Shown: positions 11,093 to 22,609 of the stretch, piece after piece | Numbering within the stretch: position 1 is the first letter of the stretch | Layout of the letters: every line of letters starts with the position of its first letter | DNA from: Gnetum montanum | Taxonomy: Eukaryota; Streptophyta; Gnetopsida; Gnetales; Gnetaceae | NCBI GenBank assembly: GCA_015680685.1 | Contig: MNCI01002984.1 | Location: 393,173 to 457,172, forward strand | Direction of reading: 5' to 3' | DNA: 64,000 nt | Program-made: the position numbers and the translations under genes | The notes under the pieces: generated by a model | Told to the model about the DNA's origin: nothing | Databases searched by the model: none | What the model saw: only the letters and a program-made list of their open reading frames with translations

Positions 11093-11777
11093 TTTATGGG
11101 TGTGTATTTTTTTCGTTTGTCCCAATTAGGGATAGTTCAATTTGAGCTGTATCTTATTCCTTTTAAAGATTCTCACCTTAATTAAGGTCAATTTAGTTAT
11201 AGGTATTACACCATTATTACAAAATATTTTGTGGATTTTTCTTTCTTTTTTGTGTTTTAATTTTGTGCAAATCATGGCATCCAAGGAAAGAGAGATCAAG
11301 AGCAAAGAGGTGAAGATCTTATAGCTACTTTAAAGTGATGAAATTCACAATGCCGTTACAAACAAATAAGGTAATGAAGAAATGAAGAGAAAGAAGAAAG
11401 TTGCAAGAAAGTGAGGAGAATTGTTTAGGAGGATAACCTAAGTAATTTCATCAATAAACATGAGTTATCTAAATGATCCTTTAAGATTGATGATGTTGAT
11501 AATGTTCAATGATGTAAGTGTGCTGCCCTTGGAAAACATCGATCAACACCACTCGAGTCTCAATAGTAGCAATATGAGAGGGCAAACTCAAGGTGGATTA
11601 TGCCTTAATGCTCAGCACCTTGTGTCATAGCATAGCACATAACATGTTAGCCATTGTTTAGATGAGTTAGTAAGGTCATAAGCATTAATTACACAACTAG
11701 GACAACCAAGTGTATGCATATACATACACAATAGACATACAACAGATAGACTTCTTATAAGGACTATGATACGTTCC
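11093..11777. other. spacer between elements A and B, unassigned
   Basis: No gene or LTR recognised. A short open frame at 11274 begins MASKEREIKSKEV, similar in flavour to the start of the Gag of element B, so part of this may be remnant retroelement sequence into which A and B inserted. The phrase ATGATCCTTTAAG occurs near 11473 and again near 16279 on the other side of B. Confidence 0.4.
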
Positions 11778-11782
11778 TATAT

Positions 11783-12715
11783 TGGCGTAGGGATACCTCT
11801 CCTGATTCCCTTGTTCTGCCCTACATATGAATTTTTCGAGCTTGAAGGAGACATCTTGAAAGGCTAGGAGATGTCTTAATTGAGACTTGGAGGTGATAGG
11901 AGATGTCTTGCTGAAGTGTAGAAGTCATTAGGAAGATGTCTTATCTAGGGAGAAGGCATCTTGAAGGAGATGTTTCCCCAAACAAGAAGATGTCTTGGGC
12001 AAGACGTCTTGTTATGAAAGGAGATGTCTTAGCCCAAGAGAAGACATCTTTAGAAACATAAGACATCTTCCTTGAGAGCTGGGTTAACACAAAAGCATCT
12101 TCCCAAGGTTAGAGATGACCCATACAGCCAGGGAAATTTTTGAAAAACACTTGTTCCAATTTAAGAAATAGCTAAAACAAGATGAAAAAGGATGAAAACA
12201 ACCAAGGAGAAGGTGAAAAGACTTAGGAAACATCTCAAGAACCTCAACGTAAGTTGAGAAAAGGCTTCTAAGTTTATGATTTTCCGATTGTCCATAAATA
12301 TTGATGTAATTCACCATTCTTGGGATCACCTAGACCAAGAGCAAGAGAGATGTTTTTAAGGAGTAGAGCATGTGAAAAAAGAGCAGTTATGCAAGGAATT
12401 TGAGTGAGAGACAAGGGAGAGAACTTGAGTGAGGTTAATAGATTCTCTTATGAGTGTCTTGTCTAGAGCTTTGGCTTCATGGTGAGCAATTGAGGATTGA
12501 GAGGGAACATGTGTAGCCTCTAAGATTCTTGGAAGAGTTGTGAGGTGAGCTTGGCTCCTCATCTTTGATGTATTTTATCTATATTTTAAGAGTTTTCTTA
12601 ATATAAGGAAGTTTTTCTTCATTTCATTGTATTGCTTTTGTTTTCTAAGCTAGATTTGCTTGGAAGTTGGGAAATGGGTCCTTTTGGGGTCTATTAAGGT
12701 AGTGGCCCTTGCACA
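11783..12715 (+). repeat. element B 5' LTR
   Basis: Begins TGGCGTAGGGATACC and ends near CCCTTGCACA. Its first 300 bp hold about a dozen copies, in both orientations, of an AGATGTCTT-type motif (for example 11870, 11902, 11935, 11985, 12023, 12044, 12062). A CATAAATATTG box near 12292 lies at the same place in the other LTR (near 15612) and may be the TATA element. Confidence 0.88.
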
Positions 12716-12719
12716 AGAT

Positions 12720-12731
12720 TAGTATCAGAGC
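12720..12731 (+). promoter_or_regulatory. element B primer binding site (initiator Met tRNA)
   Basis: TAGTATCAGAGC, one base from the standard plant retroelement site TGGTATCAGAGC complementary to initiator Met tRNA, a few bases after the LTR end. Confidence 0.8.
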
Positions 12732-12840
12732 ATTAGGTTTGTAGAAATCTAAACATTAGCATTTGGTTTGGAGGAATCCACACATTTGTGTTTGGTTTGG
12801 AGGAATCCACACTTATATTGGATTAAGATTTCTCTTTGGG

Positions 12841-13940
12841 ATGGCTTCTAAGAAGAAGACTAATCAAGATCTTGGAAAAAAGATTCAAGAGCTTAAAGAC
12901 TCCTTTAAGGCTTTTGTGGTTGAAATGCAAGAATTTCTTCCCAAGGTAAGGACCATCAAACACCAAGATTTTGGAGAAACTTCAAGAAAAAGTAAAGAGG
13001 AGATTGAAGACAAGAATCCTTTTGCTACTTTGCAAGGATCAAGAGGAAGAAATGATAGAAAAACTCTAATGAGAGAAGGGACTAGAACTCAAAGGTATGA
13101 GCCAAGGTTTTCTTTTCATAATAATGAGGAAAATGATGATGAAAGGTTTTTAAAGATGTTAAGAAGTGCTTTAAGAGATCCTCATGTGGATATTTCCATC
13201 TTTAAAGGTGTTGAAGGTACAAATTTCTTTCTTTCTTGGTTTAGAGCTATGAATAGGTATTTTCTTCTTGAGTAACTTTCTATTGAGACAATGATTCATG
13301 TGGTGGAGAGAAAAATTGAAGGGTCGACAGCTAAATGGTGGAAAAAGGAATGTCTCAAATACCTTGAAGAACATGAAAGACCTATCGAGAGTTGGCAACT
13401 CATGGAATTCATGCTAAAGAAAAAGTTTGAAAAGACATCCTTTCATCATGAAGACATCAAGAAGCTAAAATTTATTAGACAAGGAGATCAAGAGGTACAA
13501 GATTTTTATGTTGAATTTTGTAGAGCCTTGAAAATAGTTGATGTCTATTGAATTGAGTATGAGCAAACTTTTAACTTCATTAGTGGATTAAGGATGCAAT
13601 ATTAGCAAGAATTAGCATTCTATGAGCCTAACGTTCTTAATGAAGCCTATGATCTTGCTCTCAAGGTTGAAATGAATATCACAAAGTTTGGCTTAAAGAA
13701 TGATAAAGATAAGAAGAAAATGGATGAGAAAGACACAACTCACCAATCTAGGAAATCATCCAAGGAGGATGGTAAAGATGAGTAAAAAAAAGAGAAGGAA
13801 ATGGAGTCTACTTCTCCTAGGAGGGGAAGAAGAAAGGAACGATTTCCAAGAGGTAAAGATCATGGTAAAGATATAAATATGGTGAATCAGGTCATAAACA
13901 ATGGAAATACACAAAGCCAAAGAAGAATGCCTTTAAGGGA
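12841..13940 (+). pseudogene. element B Gag
   Basis: Starts MASKKKTNQDLG at 12841. A coiled-coil-like N-terminus (KKIQELKDSFKAFVVEMQEF) precedes the capsid region: IFKGVEGTNFFLSWFRAMNRY, then AKWWKKECL, ESWQLMEFMLKKKFE and QEVQDFYVEFCRAL, the usual Ty3/gypsy Gag pattern. In-frame stops occur at 13273, 13549 and about 13603. Near 13867-13905 the frame RYKYGESGHKQW is a CCHC zinc knuckle in which the Cys residues have been lost. Gag would package the element RNA. All frames are broken. Confidence 0.8.
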
Positions 13941-13955
13941 AAGGAAATTGAAACT

Positions 13956-14440
13956 ATGCAAGAGGATGAACATGAATCTTCAAAAAGGGGATATGAACAT
14001 GATCCTTTGCATATCTTTGAACAAAGTGAATTGAATAGTTGTATTTTTGCTAAACATGTTAGTGCCAATAAGGATGTTATAAAGAAGAGTTTATTTAGAG
14101 CTCATTGTGATGTTAAGGATTATTCATTGAGTCTACTCATTGATGGTGGAGCACAAGAAAATGTGATTTTTGCCAAGGTGATGAAGTCATTGTAGTTAGC
14201 TACAATTCCTCACCCTAATCCATCAAAGCACATTGGTTAATGAAGAATCATTATAACTAAGTTAAGGAATAATGCATTATGGATTATTCGATTGGAAGTT
14301 TTCATGATCAAATTCTTTATGATGTATTTGCCTATTAATTGTTTAGATCTCATATTTGGTAGACCATGGAATTACAATAATAAGGCTATCTTTGATTGTG
14401 AAAATAATAGTTGGACTATAAGATGAGACAATCATAAGTT
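13956..14440 (+). pseudogene. element B aspartic protease
   Basis: The active-site region reads LLIDGGAQENVIF near 14125-14165 (DGG in place of the more usual DSG), followed after two frame breaks by LIFGRPWNYNNKAIFDC near 14350-14400, matching the ILGRPW block of Ty3/gypsy proteases. The remainder to 14762 (including DDEIFFDFEEDAVDI) looks like the connector that normally leads into RT. Confidence 0.7.
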
Positions 14441-14444
14441 TAGG

Positions 14445-15120
14445 TTGTTATCCACTATGGCTAATAATGAGGTTGGTAATTTGAATTCTTCATTGATTCT
14501 TCCTCACGGTAGGGAGATTGTAAGGGTGAATGTTATTCGTGATGATGAAATTTTCTTTGATTTTGAAGAGGATGCAGTTGATATCAATGCTATTACTAAA
14601 TGCGTAGAGTCTCATATGAATGAGAAGAAGGTTGATTTTGCTACCATTAGATCTTGGATGCTGATGACAATAGTATGTTGCATGATGCTTTTGGGCACTT
14701 GTGTAATTGTTAGGCTAAAGTTTGTGTTGACAAAGAGATGCCAGAAGAATAAGGAAGATTAGTTGGTAGCAAATGGAGAAATGCCATTGCTATATAAGCA
14801 TAGGGTAAGGAGGCCTACTCCATGGATTGATGTTAACAATTAATTTTCTAGATTCTTGTGTCACTTTTCTGCAAGTTTGAGTCATTATGGGGATGCAAGG
14901 GAAGCATTCCAAGAAGATACTCAAATAAAGGAAGCATGGTGGGGCATGGGGACAAGCCTCCACGAGCAAAGGAAGCTCAAAATTAAAATCTCAAATGATA
15001 CTCATTCTTATATTTTTAATGCATTAAGTCTTGATTGTTGTGCTAAGTGTGATGGACTTGAGTCATGAGGGCATGATGCCTTCCAGCTTGTGAAAGGTCA
15101 TGAAGCATGAAATTTTTAAC
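14445..15120 (+). other. element B protease connector and 3' segment
   Basis: An open frame at 14445-14762 continues after the protease but contains no RT motifs. From 14763 to 15120 the sequence resembles the 3' end of a chromovirus internal region (purine-rich, GGGCATGGGGACAAGCC near 14942). The whole of RT-RNase H-integrase, normally about 3 kb, is absent at this junction. Confidence 0.55.
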
Positions 15121-15131
15121 GATGGGAGAGT
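15121..15131 (+). promoter_or_regulatory. element B polypurine tract
   Basis: GATGGGAGAGT directly before the TGGTGTAGGG start of the 3' LTR. Confidence 0.65.
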
Positions 15132-16036
15132 TGGTGTAGGGATACCTTTCCCTATTCCCTTGTTCTACCCTACATATAACTTTTTGTAGGTTTTGAGCTT
15201 GAAGGAGATGTCTTGGTTGAGACTTGGAGATGATAGGAGATGTTTGGAAGTTAGAAGGAGATGTCTTGTTGAAGTGCTGTCTCTGAGAAGACATATTGTT
15301 TGGGAAGAAATCTTGGTAAGACATCTCGTCATGAAAGGAGACATCTTGGCCCAGGAGAAGATGTCTCTTAGAAACCAAAGATGTCTTTCCCAAGAGTTGG
15401 GTTACACAGAAGATGTCTTCCCAAGGTCATAGATGACTTGTACAACTAGGGAAACTTTTGAAAAACATCCATCCTAATTCGGGAAACAACTAAAATAAGA
15501 TGGAAAAGGATGGAAATAGTTGGGTAGAAGGTAAGAAAACTTGGAAAATATCTGATGAACCTCAAACTAAGTTGAGGAAAGGTTTCTAGGTTTCTTATCT
15601 TTCAGTTGTTCATAAATATTGATGTAATTCACCACTGTTGGGATCACTTAGACCAAGAGCAAGAGAGAGAGATCTTAAGGAAGGAGAGTTTGGTCAAGAA
15701 GAAAGCTTGTGTAAAGAATTTGAGTGAGAGGCAAGGAAAAGTACTTAAGAGAGGTTGAGAGAATCTCTTATAAGTATCTTGTCTTGAGCTTTGGCTCCAT
15801 GGTAAGTAATTGCGGATTGAGAGGGAACATGTGTGGCCTCTACAATCCTTGGGAGAGTTGTTAGTTGAGCTTGGCTTCTCATATTTGATGTATTTTCTCT
15901 ATATTTTAAGAGTTTTCTTAATATAAGGGAGTTTTTCTCCATTTCATTGTGTTGTTTTTGTTTTCTAAGCTAATTTTGCTTAGAAGTTAGGAAATGGATC
16001 CTTTTGAGATCTATTGAGGTAGTGACCCTTACACCA
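15132..16036 (+). repeat. element B 3' LTR
   Basis: Direct repeat of 11783-12715 with many substitutions and small indels; ends CCCTTACACCA. It retains the AGATGTCTT motif cluster (15205-15385) and the CATAAATATTG box. Confidence 0.88.
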
Positions 16037-16041
16037 TATAC

Positions 16042-16529
16042 TAATGCATTTAATTCTAAGCCCAAGTTCAAAGAGAGGGTGGTGGCTTGAGCATCAAAGC
16101 TAAAGCTTGTCTACAATCCTACATATCCTTGTGACGAGGTTCACAAGGTATCTAGACCCATGTAGTTCTAAATGATTGTTAAAGTATCATGGAATCACAA
16201 AGGATCTTCATGCTCTTGTGGCCCTTGTTTTAGAGGGAAATAACCTTCGATCCAGCAACAAGGTATGTTTTCCTACAAATGATCCTTTAAGGTTAGCAAT
16301 AAAGATAAAGCTAGGAAAGGCTAGCAAGGGCATTTAGGCATGTATTAAGTATGTCAATATTGACAAACCTTATTTTTGTTTTACTTTATTTTCAAGTTAT
16401 ATGGTTAAACTTGTTTGAAAAAGAAAAATTTATTAAATTTGAATCCCCTGTTCTTTTTTCAAAAGAGTTTTATATTTAGTTCCTTTGTTAGTTTTCTAAG
16501 TCCAATTATAATTTCATTTAATAAAATTA
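16042..16529. other. unassigned spacer before element C
   Basis: No gene recognised. AT-rich toward the right, grading into the decayed 5' LTR of element C; the exact border is not visible. Confidence 0.4.
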
Positions 16530-17499
16530 ATGAAATATAAATCTTGAATAGAACATATAAGAATATAATAAATAAAGCAATTAAAAAATACATTATAAGG
16601 ATAGTTCCATATCCAGGTAGAAACAATGTGATTAAGGATGTTTAAGTGTGTAAATACTTACCACCTAGCACATTAAATACACAATTTTGATCATAGTGCA
16701 ATAAATTCCTTACAATTTATTTTTGCAAAAGTTAGAATTTATCACTAAGTGCTCCCAGCATGAACAAAGTATCTAGAATTTTATTCGAGTGATGATGTAC
16801 CTGAACACATTTTCATGATGACAATATGATCAAGATCTATTTACCTTCATTGTAACACTTTGCATACTTTAATAATTTTCTTAATTACAATCTAATTTAT
16901 TAATGTACTTGGGCATAATATTTACCTTTCCATGCATATTAATTACTTGGAAAACTGAGAATGACTAGTTTTGAGCATAAATGAATAACTATTTGATAAC
17001 CTAGTAGTGACATTACTTAGTACACTCATCAATGTGTTGCTTGGTAATGTTAACAATAGCTACACTAGTTTAGGATGTGTATGGTAGACTGGAATTAGAC
17101 ACTCATTGCCTCAAGCTAGTCTGAAATTTACTTTGCAACACATTACGCTACACTAGTTTAGGATGTGTATGGTAGACTGGAATTAGACACTCATTGCCTC
17201 AAGCTAGTCTGAAATTTACTTTGCAACACATTACACTAGTTAGATTAATTTGTTATATTTTTAATATTTTAAGAAGAATATTTTAAATATGATTGTGACA
17301 ACATCAACATCGTATGCCTCAGTCATACTCAATCATATGTTTTAGGCCACACAAGTATGGTTAGGAAGATAATGACTAGTGACCAACCACCCAGTTGTCT
17401 AGATATCCACACTAGTCCAAACTATGGAATTTGACCAAGTTGCATGTAAAAACTTGTGAGTTGTATAGTTGTGCTTAGGATCTACTCTATCACTCATCA
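16530..17499 (+). repeat. element C 5' LTR (decayed)
   Basis: Ends CACTCATCA exactly before a primer site. Its interior parallels the D and E LTRs (for example a block near 16760-16850 against 45340-45470, and CTAGTAGTG near 17003 against 45641). The beginning is too diverged to place precisely. It contains an internal 88-bp tandem duplication. Confidence 0.7.
17059..17234 (+). repeat. perfect 88-bp tandem duplication
   Basis: 17059-17146 is repeated base for base at 17147-17234, starting GCTACACTAG and ending CACATTAC. The corresponding part of the D and E LTRs is single-copy. Perfect identity in an otherwise heavily mutated LTR means the duplication is recent. Confidence 0.95.
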
Positions 17500-17500
17500 T

Positions 17501-17518
17501 TAGTATTATTGTTGGGGA
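17501..17518 (+). promoter_or_regulatory. element C primer binding site (decayed tRNA-Asp type)
   Basis: TAGTATTATTGTTGGGGA, one base after the LTR. Against the expected TGGCGCCGTTGCCGGGGA every difference is C to T or G to A, as expected from deamination of methylated cytosine. Confidence 0.7.
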
Positions 17519-17632
17519 CTAGTGCTAGTGACTTAGATAATTAGAATCATACAAGGATTACTATTAGAGCATAAACAATTTATCTCATAAGAATAATATT
17601 CTTTTACTTGAGTACACTAAAGTAATTGAAAG

Positions 17633-19390
17633 ATGTCTTCCTTTCACAAGGCTAACTGCCCACCTGCTAATGACTCTACAAGGGGATGTGACATGACAAT
17701 TAAGAATAGGGTTGACATGCCCTAGCAATTTAAAGTATTCCACCAACATCCTAATTCTTGCTATTTATATTTCAATTTAATTCTTCTCTAGGATGATTAG
17801 TTGTGATGGAGGAACTTGAAAGGCAACATTATGTTGCTACTAATCATTTAGTTCTATCAAATGCATACGATGACATTGATGAAAGTGGGATTTGAAGAAA
17901 TTGTCAATGATTACATGGTGGTTGAGGAGATTTCTAGGTCCTATTTACAAAAGGATAATTTCATGGAGGCATACCATGAAGTTACCAAGGAAAAGGAAAC
18001 CACTAATCTATTAACATCATAGTCTAAAAAGGAGGATAGTAATTATCGATATGGTAGATTGCATCATCAAAATCTTGCAACCCATGCTGTAGATGATATG
18101 ATAAATCCATAGCTACATTTAGTGTTGGCTAGTAACCAAGGAAAAGGGAGTGTATGACCCAACACAATGATGACTTTCAAGCCTAGATCTTTAAGTAGGT
18201 CATCCAAAGAAAATCAAAGGAATCATTGAAAGAGAGCTAGTTAGCATAGCTCTCTTAGTTCTTCATCATCCTCATCCTCATCATCATTAATCTCTATTAA
18301 GAGTGAATGTGGCCAAGATAGGAGGGATAAAGACAAATGACCTAGTAGAGATAACTAGAGAGATCATAGCAAGGATGAAGGAAGAGAAGGGAGATGAACT
18401 AAGAACTAGACCATAGAGTTGAAAGAAGGTATAATAAACTCCACAAAAGGATGCATTGTCATAACAGAAACCATGACGATAGAGATGATTATGATGAATC
18501 CTTACTTACTACTCACAATATGATGAACATTAGGAAGGTAGTCTACATTTTCACCAAGCATCAAAGGGATAGCTAGGTCCAATGGTTTGACATGAACAAA
18601 ATTCTTAAGTTTGAGGGAGGCAACAATGCCAAATTAGGGCACTATTTACAAACTTTTAAAAATAAATTATAGAAGCTAAAACTATTCTCTAGAACATTTA
18701 TCAAGGAAGCTAAAAGTTGGTACCAGTTCTTAGAATTAAAATTAATTTAAAGGTGAAGTATAATGTTAAAGATCTTAAATGACAAATATCAGAAATACTT
18801 TAGATTGTCCAATTTGAGAAAGAAGATTTAAATTCAAAGACAAGATAACCATGAGTCCCTTGATATAGCCTTAAGTAGCTATTACTCATTGTTGTGCAAA
18901 TATGTAGGCCATGACTTCTCTCAAAGGAAATACCTATGACATATCATAGATGGACTCAGAAATAAGATAAGGGAAACTCTTGGGCTCTATGCCCAAAGAA
19001 GAATTTTAGAGATGAAAGCCCATCAAATTCAAAGGTTGATTGATCAAATAATAAAGGAAGAAGATGAGTAGAAAAAAAGAGATAGCATTAGGAAGTATAA
19101 TAGAAACCACTCTCCCAGCAAAAAGGAGGTCACTGTGAGTAGGAAGAGGAAGCATTATTGGAGGAAGTGGTCCAATAGAAGACTTTGTTGATATTAAAAT
19201 TTGTTCCTAAGATATTGGTCAAAGTTGATAAAATGTGGGACTCAACTGATGAAAAATTCTCTCTTCAACTGATTGTGGACAAGAGAATGGAGCAAGGAAA
19301 AACTAAAAATAAGGACAAGAGATAGAAAAAGGACACTAGTAAGGATTACTACTAGCATAAATGAAAAGAAATTGTAGTAAAGAAGGTTAC
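17633..19390 (+). pseudogene. element C Gag
   Basis: Starts MSSFHKANCP near 17633, parallel to MSSSHRANNA of element D. A Ser-rich patch lies near 18255-18300. The capsid region follows at about 18600-19075: EAKSWYQFLELKL, NHESLDIALSSYY, GHDFSQRK and HIIDGLRNKIRETLG, then EMKAHQIQRLIDQI. More than ten in-frame stops. Same architecture as Gag of A and D. Confidence 0.75.
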
Positions 19391-20850
19391 ATGTCAAAAT
19401 TTGAAGCATAAATTACTTAATGTGGATTCTAAAATTATGTCAAAATTTAATGAAAATAATTAAAATTTAATTCATCACAAGTCTTAGTATTATATCATGA
19501 GTCATGATCTTCCACCATGAACTGACCATGGGTCATGGTTCTTCACCATAAGTTGACAGTGAGTCACAGTCTATTCATCACAAGTTGATCATGGGTTATG
19601 GTATGTTCACCACGGGTTCACTATGAGTCATGGTGAAAAAATCAAAAGTTTTTGGTTATTTTAGAAGCTTGTATCTCCCTCATTATTTGGAGTTTAAGGT
19701 GATCTTGGACTTATTGGGAAGCTTATTATTTCAAGTTTCAAGTTCATTTGATTAGTTAACTTTAGCTTGGAAAATTGTCACTTAGAACAATCTAATTTTG
19801 TTATAATGCTTTAACATGAGTCTTGGAATAATACCATGAGTTGGGATTGACCACCATGACTCATGGTTGATCTTTTATAATAAATTTTATGAACATGAGT
19901 AGTGGTGGCCTTGTGGTTTGATTCTATGAATATCATAAGCTAATCACAAGTTGTTGTTAGTTCATGGTGCTATAGAAAATTTTAATTTCTTTGAATTTTG
20001 AAATCAAATTTGAATGAAACTTGGTTTTTTGGAGTTGGCTCAAGCTGCTAAACAACCTAATATGAGGAGTTGGTATAATTGAATTAATTTTGTAAATGAA
20101 TTAATTGATCCCACTTAAAGAACCTTTAATCTTCTAGGCACAATGCAAAACCTAAACTATAATAAATTTGATGAAATTATGAATAAGAATGAATTGATCA
20201 TGATATAAACTGAACAATGATTAGTAAGAGTGTTAGTAACTATTGTTGAATGTTGAATGATGAGTGAAAGTGATGAATGAGAATTAGTGAAGTAATGGTT
20301 ATTGATAATATTATGATGAAATGTTGCTAATCATAAATTGGAGAATTTTCTAACATTTTCAATTTTTTTGTTGAAGCATCATTTACAACCCCACATATAT
20401 ATAGCCAAATGATGCAGCCATATTAGTGTATGATGGAGCAAGCCTTTTTTTTTTTTTTTGGAAAAACTATGTTGAAAATTGAAGGGGCAAGAGAGATTAG
20501 GGTTAGCATCTAATTACATTATCTTATCAATATTTTATGAGAGGAGAAATAAATGGAATTTGCTATTTTATCCTACATGATATGAAATTCAAATATAATT
20601 TACATGGCTTTGGTCCCTATTTTATGAAAAAGCTAATTTATCTTCACTTTGTCTTTGACTTTTGCCTTTTGTCTTCAAAACTTTCCTTGATTTTACTATA
20701 TTTCCATATTTATATATGATCTTCTATCACCTTGAATATTTTCTTGTTGAACCTATTCCTTTGCTTTGTTTGCAATCCACATTGTGGGTGTGAAACTTGG
20801 GTTGAATGTGAGTGTCCAAGGTCCATGCTAGAACCAACATTTTAGACTCT
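19391..20850. other. 1.5-kb insert of unknown type inside Gag of element C
   Basis: Gag sequence stops near 19390 and resumes near 20851 with the DDT.CDICQYKH block, so this segment is an insertion relative to A and D. It contains CATGGT-rich degenerate repeats (19495-19640), a run of 16 T (about 20444-20460) and no coding domain. It may be a solo LTR of another family; clear TG...CA ends and a target duplication were not found (ACAT occurs at both approximate edges, which is weak). Confidence 0.55.
19495..19640. repeat. degenerate tandem repeat, unit about 33-36 bp
   Basis: About four and a half units of the type CATGGGTCATGGTTCTTCAC followed by CATAAGTTGAC. Each unit carries a short inverted CCATGA/TCATGG pair. 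Further single copies appear at 19800-19880. Lies within the insert in Gag of element C. Confidence 0.6.
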
Positions 20851-21639
20851 CATTTAGATGATACATGATGTGACATATGCCAATACAAACATTTTGAGGG
20901 ATGTTGTCTAGTTTTTTTGCACATCTAGGAGTATGGGATTTATAATTTAAATCCAAAATTCATGAAGACGCAAGTACCCAAGAGGTTGCCTTACCCTCAA
21001 GGTAATTACAGGTAACCCTACCAACCATAATAATACTATACTAGTGAGGATTCATCTCAACTATAGGACTACTATTAGTAACTATGGCAAAATCCACACT
21101 TGTGGAGGATACTACCATCAATGTAGTAATATCCTTGTAGGTAACCTAACCCTTATGGTTGTTAATTCTAGTAGCCTATGTTTCCAAGTGATTCTACCAG
21201 TCATGTCTCTTCTCATCACTATTATTCTTTAGATTATCACAAGCCCACTACTTCACTTGTTTAATCTCACTCATATGATCGTTACCCATCATAGCACTTG
21301 CAACCTTACTTTCCTAATCCCTTATCATATGCTCCACCCATGTAAGATGAAATGCTACCAGAGTTGTAAACATGCAAGTGGATTACAACTTAAGTAGTTT
21401 TAAGTGCAAGCCCTAGAAAAATTCATTCTTTAGACTTGCTAGTCCACCTAAACCTATGCAACCATTTGTGGCTATAGATCACATACGTACATCCTCCTAG
21501 ATGCATTCCGAGTCACCTTCAAACCAAGGCATAACAAATGTCCAAATTGTAATGTTAACCCATGTTGTTACCAATTGGATTAAGATAGGAAATCCTTTTA
21601 GGAAGAGAACCAATCTTGAAAGCCCTCTTATCTACCCTT
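20851..21639 (+). pseudogene. element C Gag tail and linker
   Basis: Reads CDICQYKHFEGCC near 20870-20910, then KRLPYPQGNYR near 20980-21010, the same blocks as at 8250-8160 in A. A Pro/Tyr-rich linker with stops follows to the protease. Confidence 0.7.
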
Positions 21640-22060
21640 AGATCATATAGAAAGCTCTATGCATGGCTCTATTAGATATAGGTTCTAGAGTTAATTTAAT
21701 CTTGTAAATAATGTTCAATTCCTGGAACCTACCTTCTTTAAAAAAGGTAACATTAGACTACAACTTATCGATTAGTCTATAATCATCCCCTTGGGATTGG
21801 TAGAAGACATTGTAACCATCATTAGTGGGTGATTATATCTTACTAATTTTCTTGTAATCCATATTCATAACTATAAGAGGGAGTTTCTTATCATCATGGA
21901 AAGAGCTTGGCTGAGCACCATTGATGCCAAGCTAAGAATTAGGGACTTATCCTTAGAAATTTTCAAGGAAAATGAACACAAAGTTGGAGAGAAGAAGCAT
22001 ATTTCATGCATCACATACAGTAACATAAGGTGCAATTGTATGTAGAAATATAGGTATTTA
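21640..22060 (+). pseudogene. element C aspartic protease
   Basis: Active site reads ALLDIGSRVNLI (DIG for DSG) near 21665-21700. After frame changes come IPLGLVEDIVTI near 21795, then ERAWLSTIDAKLRIRDLSLE near 21897-21960 and a CITYSN block. Broken by several stops. Confidence 0.75.
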
Positions 22061-22609
22061 AACAAAGAATAATCACAACATGTAAATCATGTGAAGAGTC
22101 AGTGGATATGATAAAGTATCTATATGTAGCATCCACCAAGTAAGAAGACATCTAGTGGTTGATAAGAAATGATAGATGTAGGTTGACAATATGCATGGAA
22201 CCTCATGAAGCCCTCACAAATGCATACATTGATAAAATAGATGAGATGAAATAGTTAAAACAATAACTTTCCTATGTAGAAAATAGAAAAGAAGAAGAGA
22301 TGGATTGGGAGAAGTTGAAAATTCATAAAATAACTAAATTGAAGCTCATTAAACTCAAAACATTACCAAAAACTTTCAAATATACGTTCTTAAAAATGGT
22401 AAACTAGTAATTATAAATGCCTAGCTTACAGAGGGTTAGAAGTAGAAGTTATTGGATGTCATGAAAAAGTGGCTAAAAACCTTTGCTTAGTCATGTTATG
22501 AAATAACAAAAATTGATCCATACATATGCCAACATAGAATCTACACTAATCCAACCATTAAGCCCAAATGATAGTCATAGTAGAGGTTGAATCCAAAATT
22601 AAAGAAAGT
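22061..22609 (+). other. element C protease-RT connector
   Basis: Decayed connector with no catalytic motif; the phrase resembling STKQEDIQWL near 22135 parallels the linker after the protease in A and E. Confidence 0.5.

Larger units (their letters stand above)
11783..16036 (+). mobile_element. element B: short Ty3/gypsy element, gag-protease only
   Basis: Two LTRs of about 0.9 kb (11783-12715 and 15132-16036) enclose only 2.4 kb. The flanks TATAT (11778-11782) and TATAC (16037-16041) are a likely target duplication with one change. Internal order: Met-tRNA primer site, Gag with a decayed zinc knuckle, aspartic protease, a short 3' segment, polypurine tract. RT, RNase H and integrase are missing. 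The layout resembles the small terminal-repeat elements with only Gag described in plants, or a deletion derivative of a chromovirus-like parent. It belongs to a different family from A: different LTR, primer site and protease. Confidence 0.88.

Noticed and set aside
14445-14762. Open frame after the B protease as a possible RT remnant
   Set aside because: No RT motif (no YxDD box, no LPxG or PFG block) can be read in any frame.
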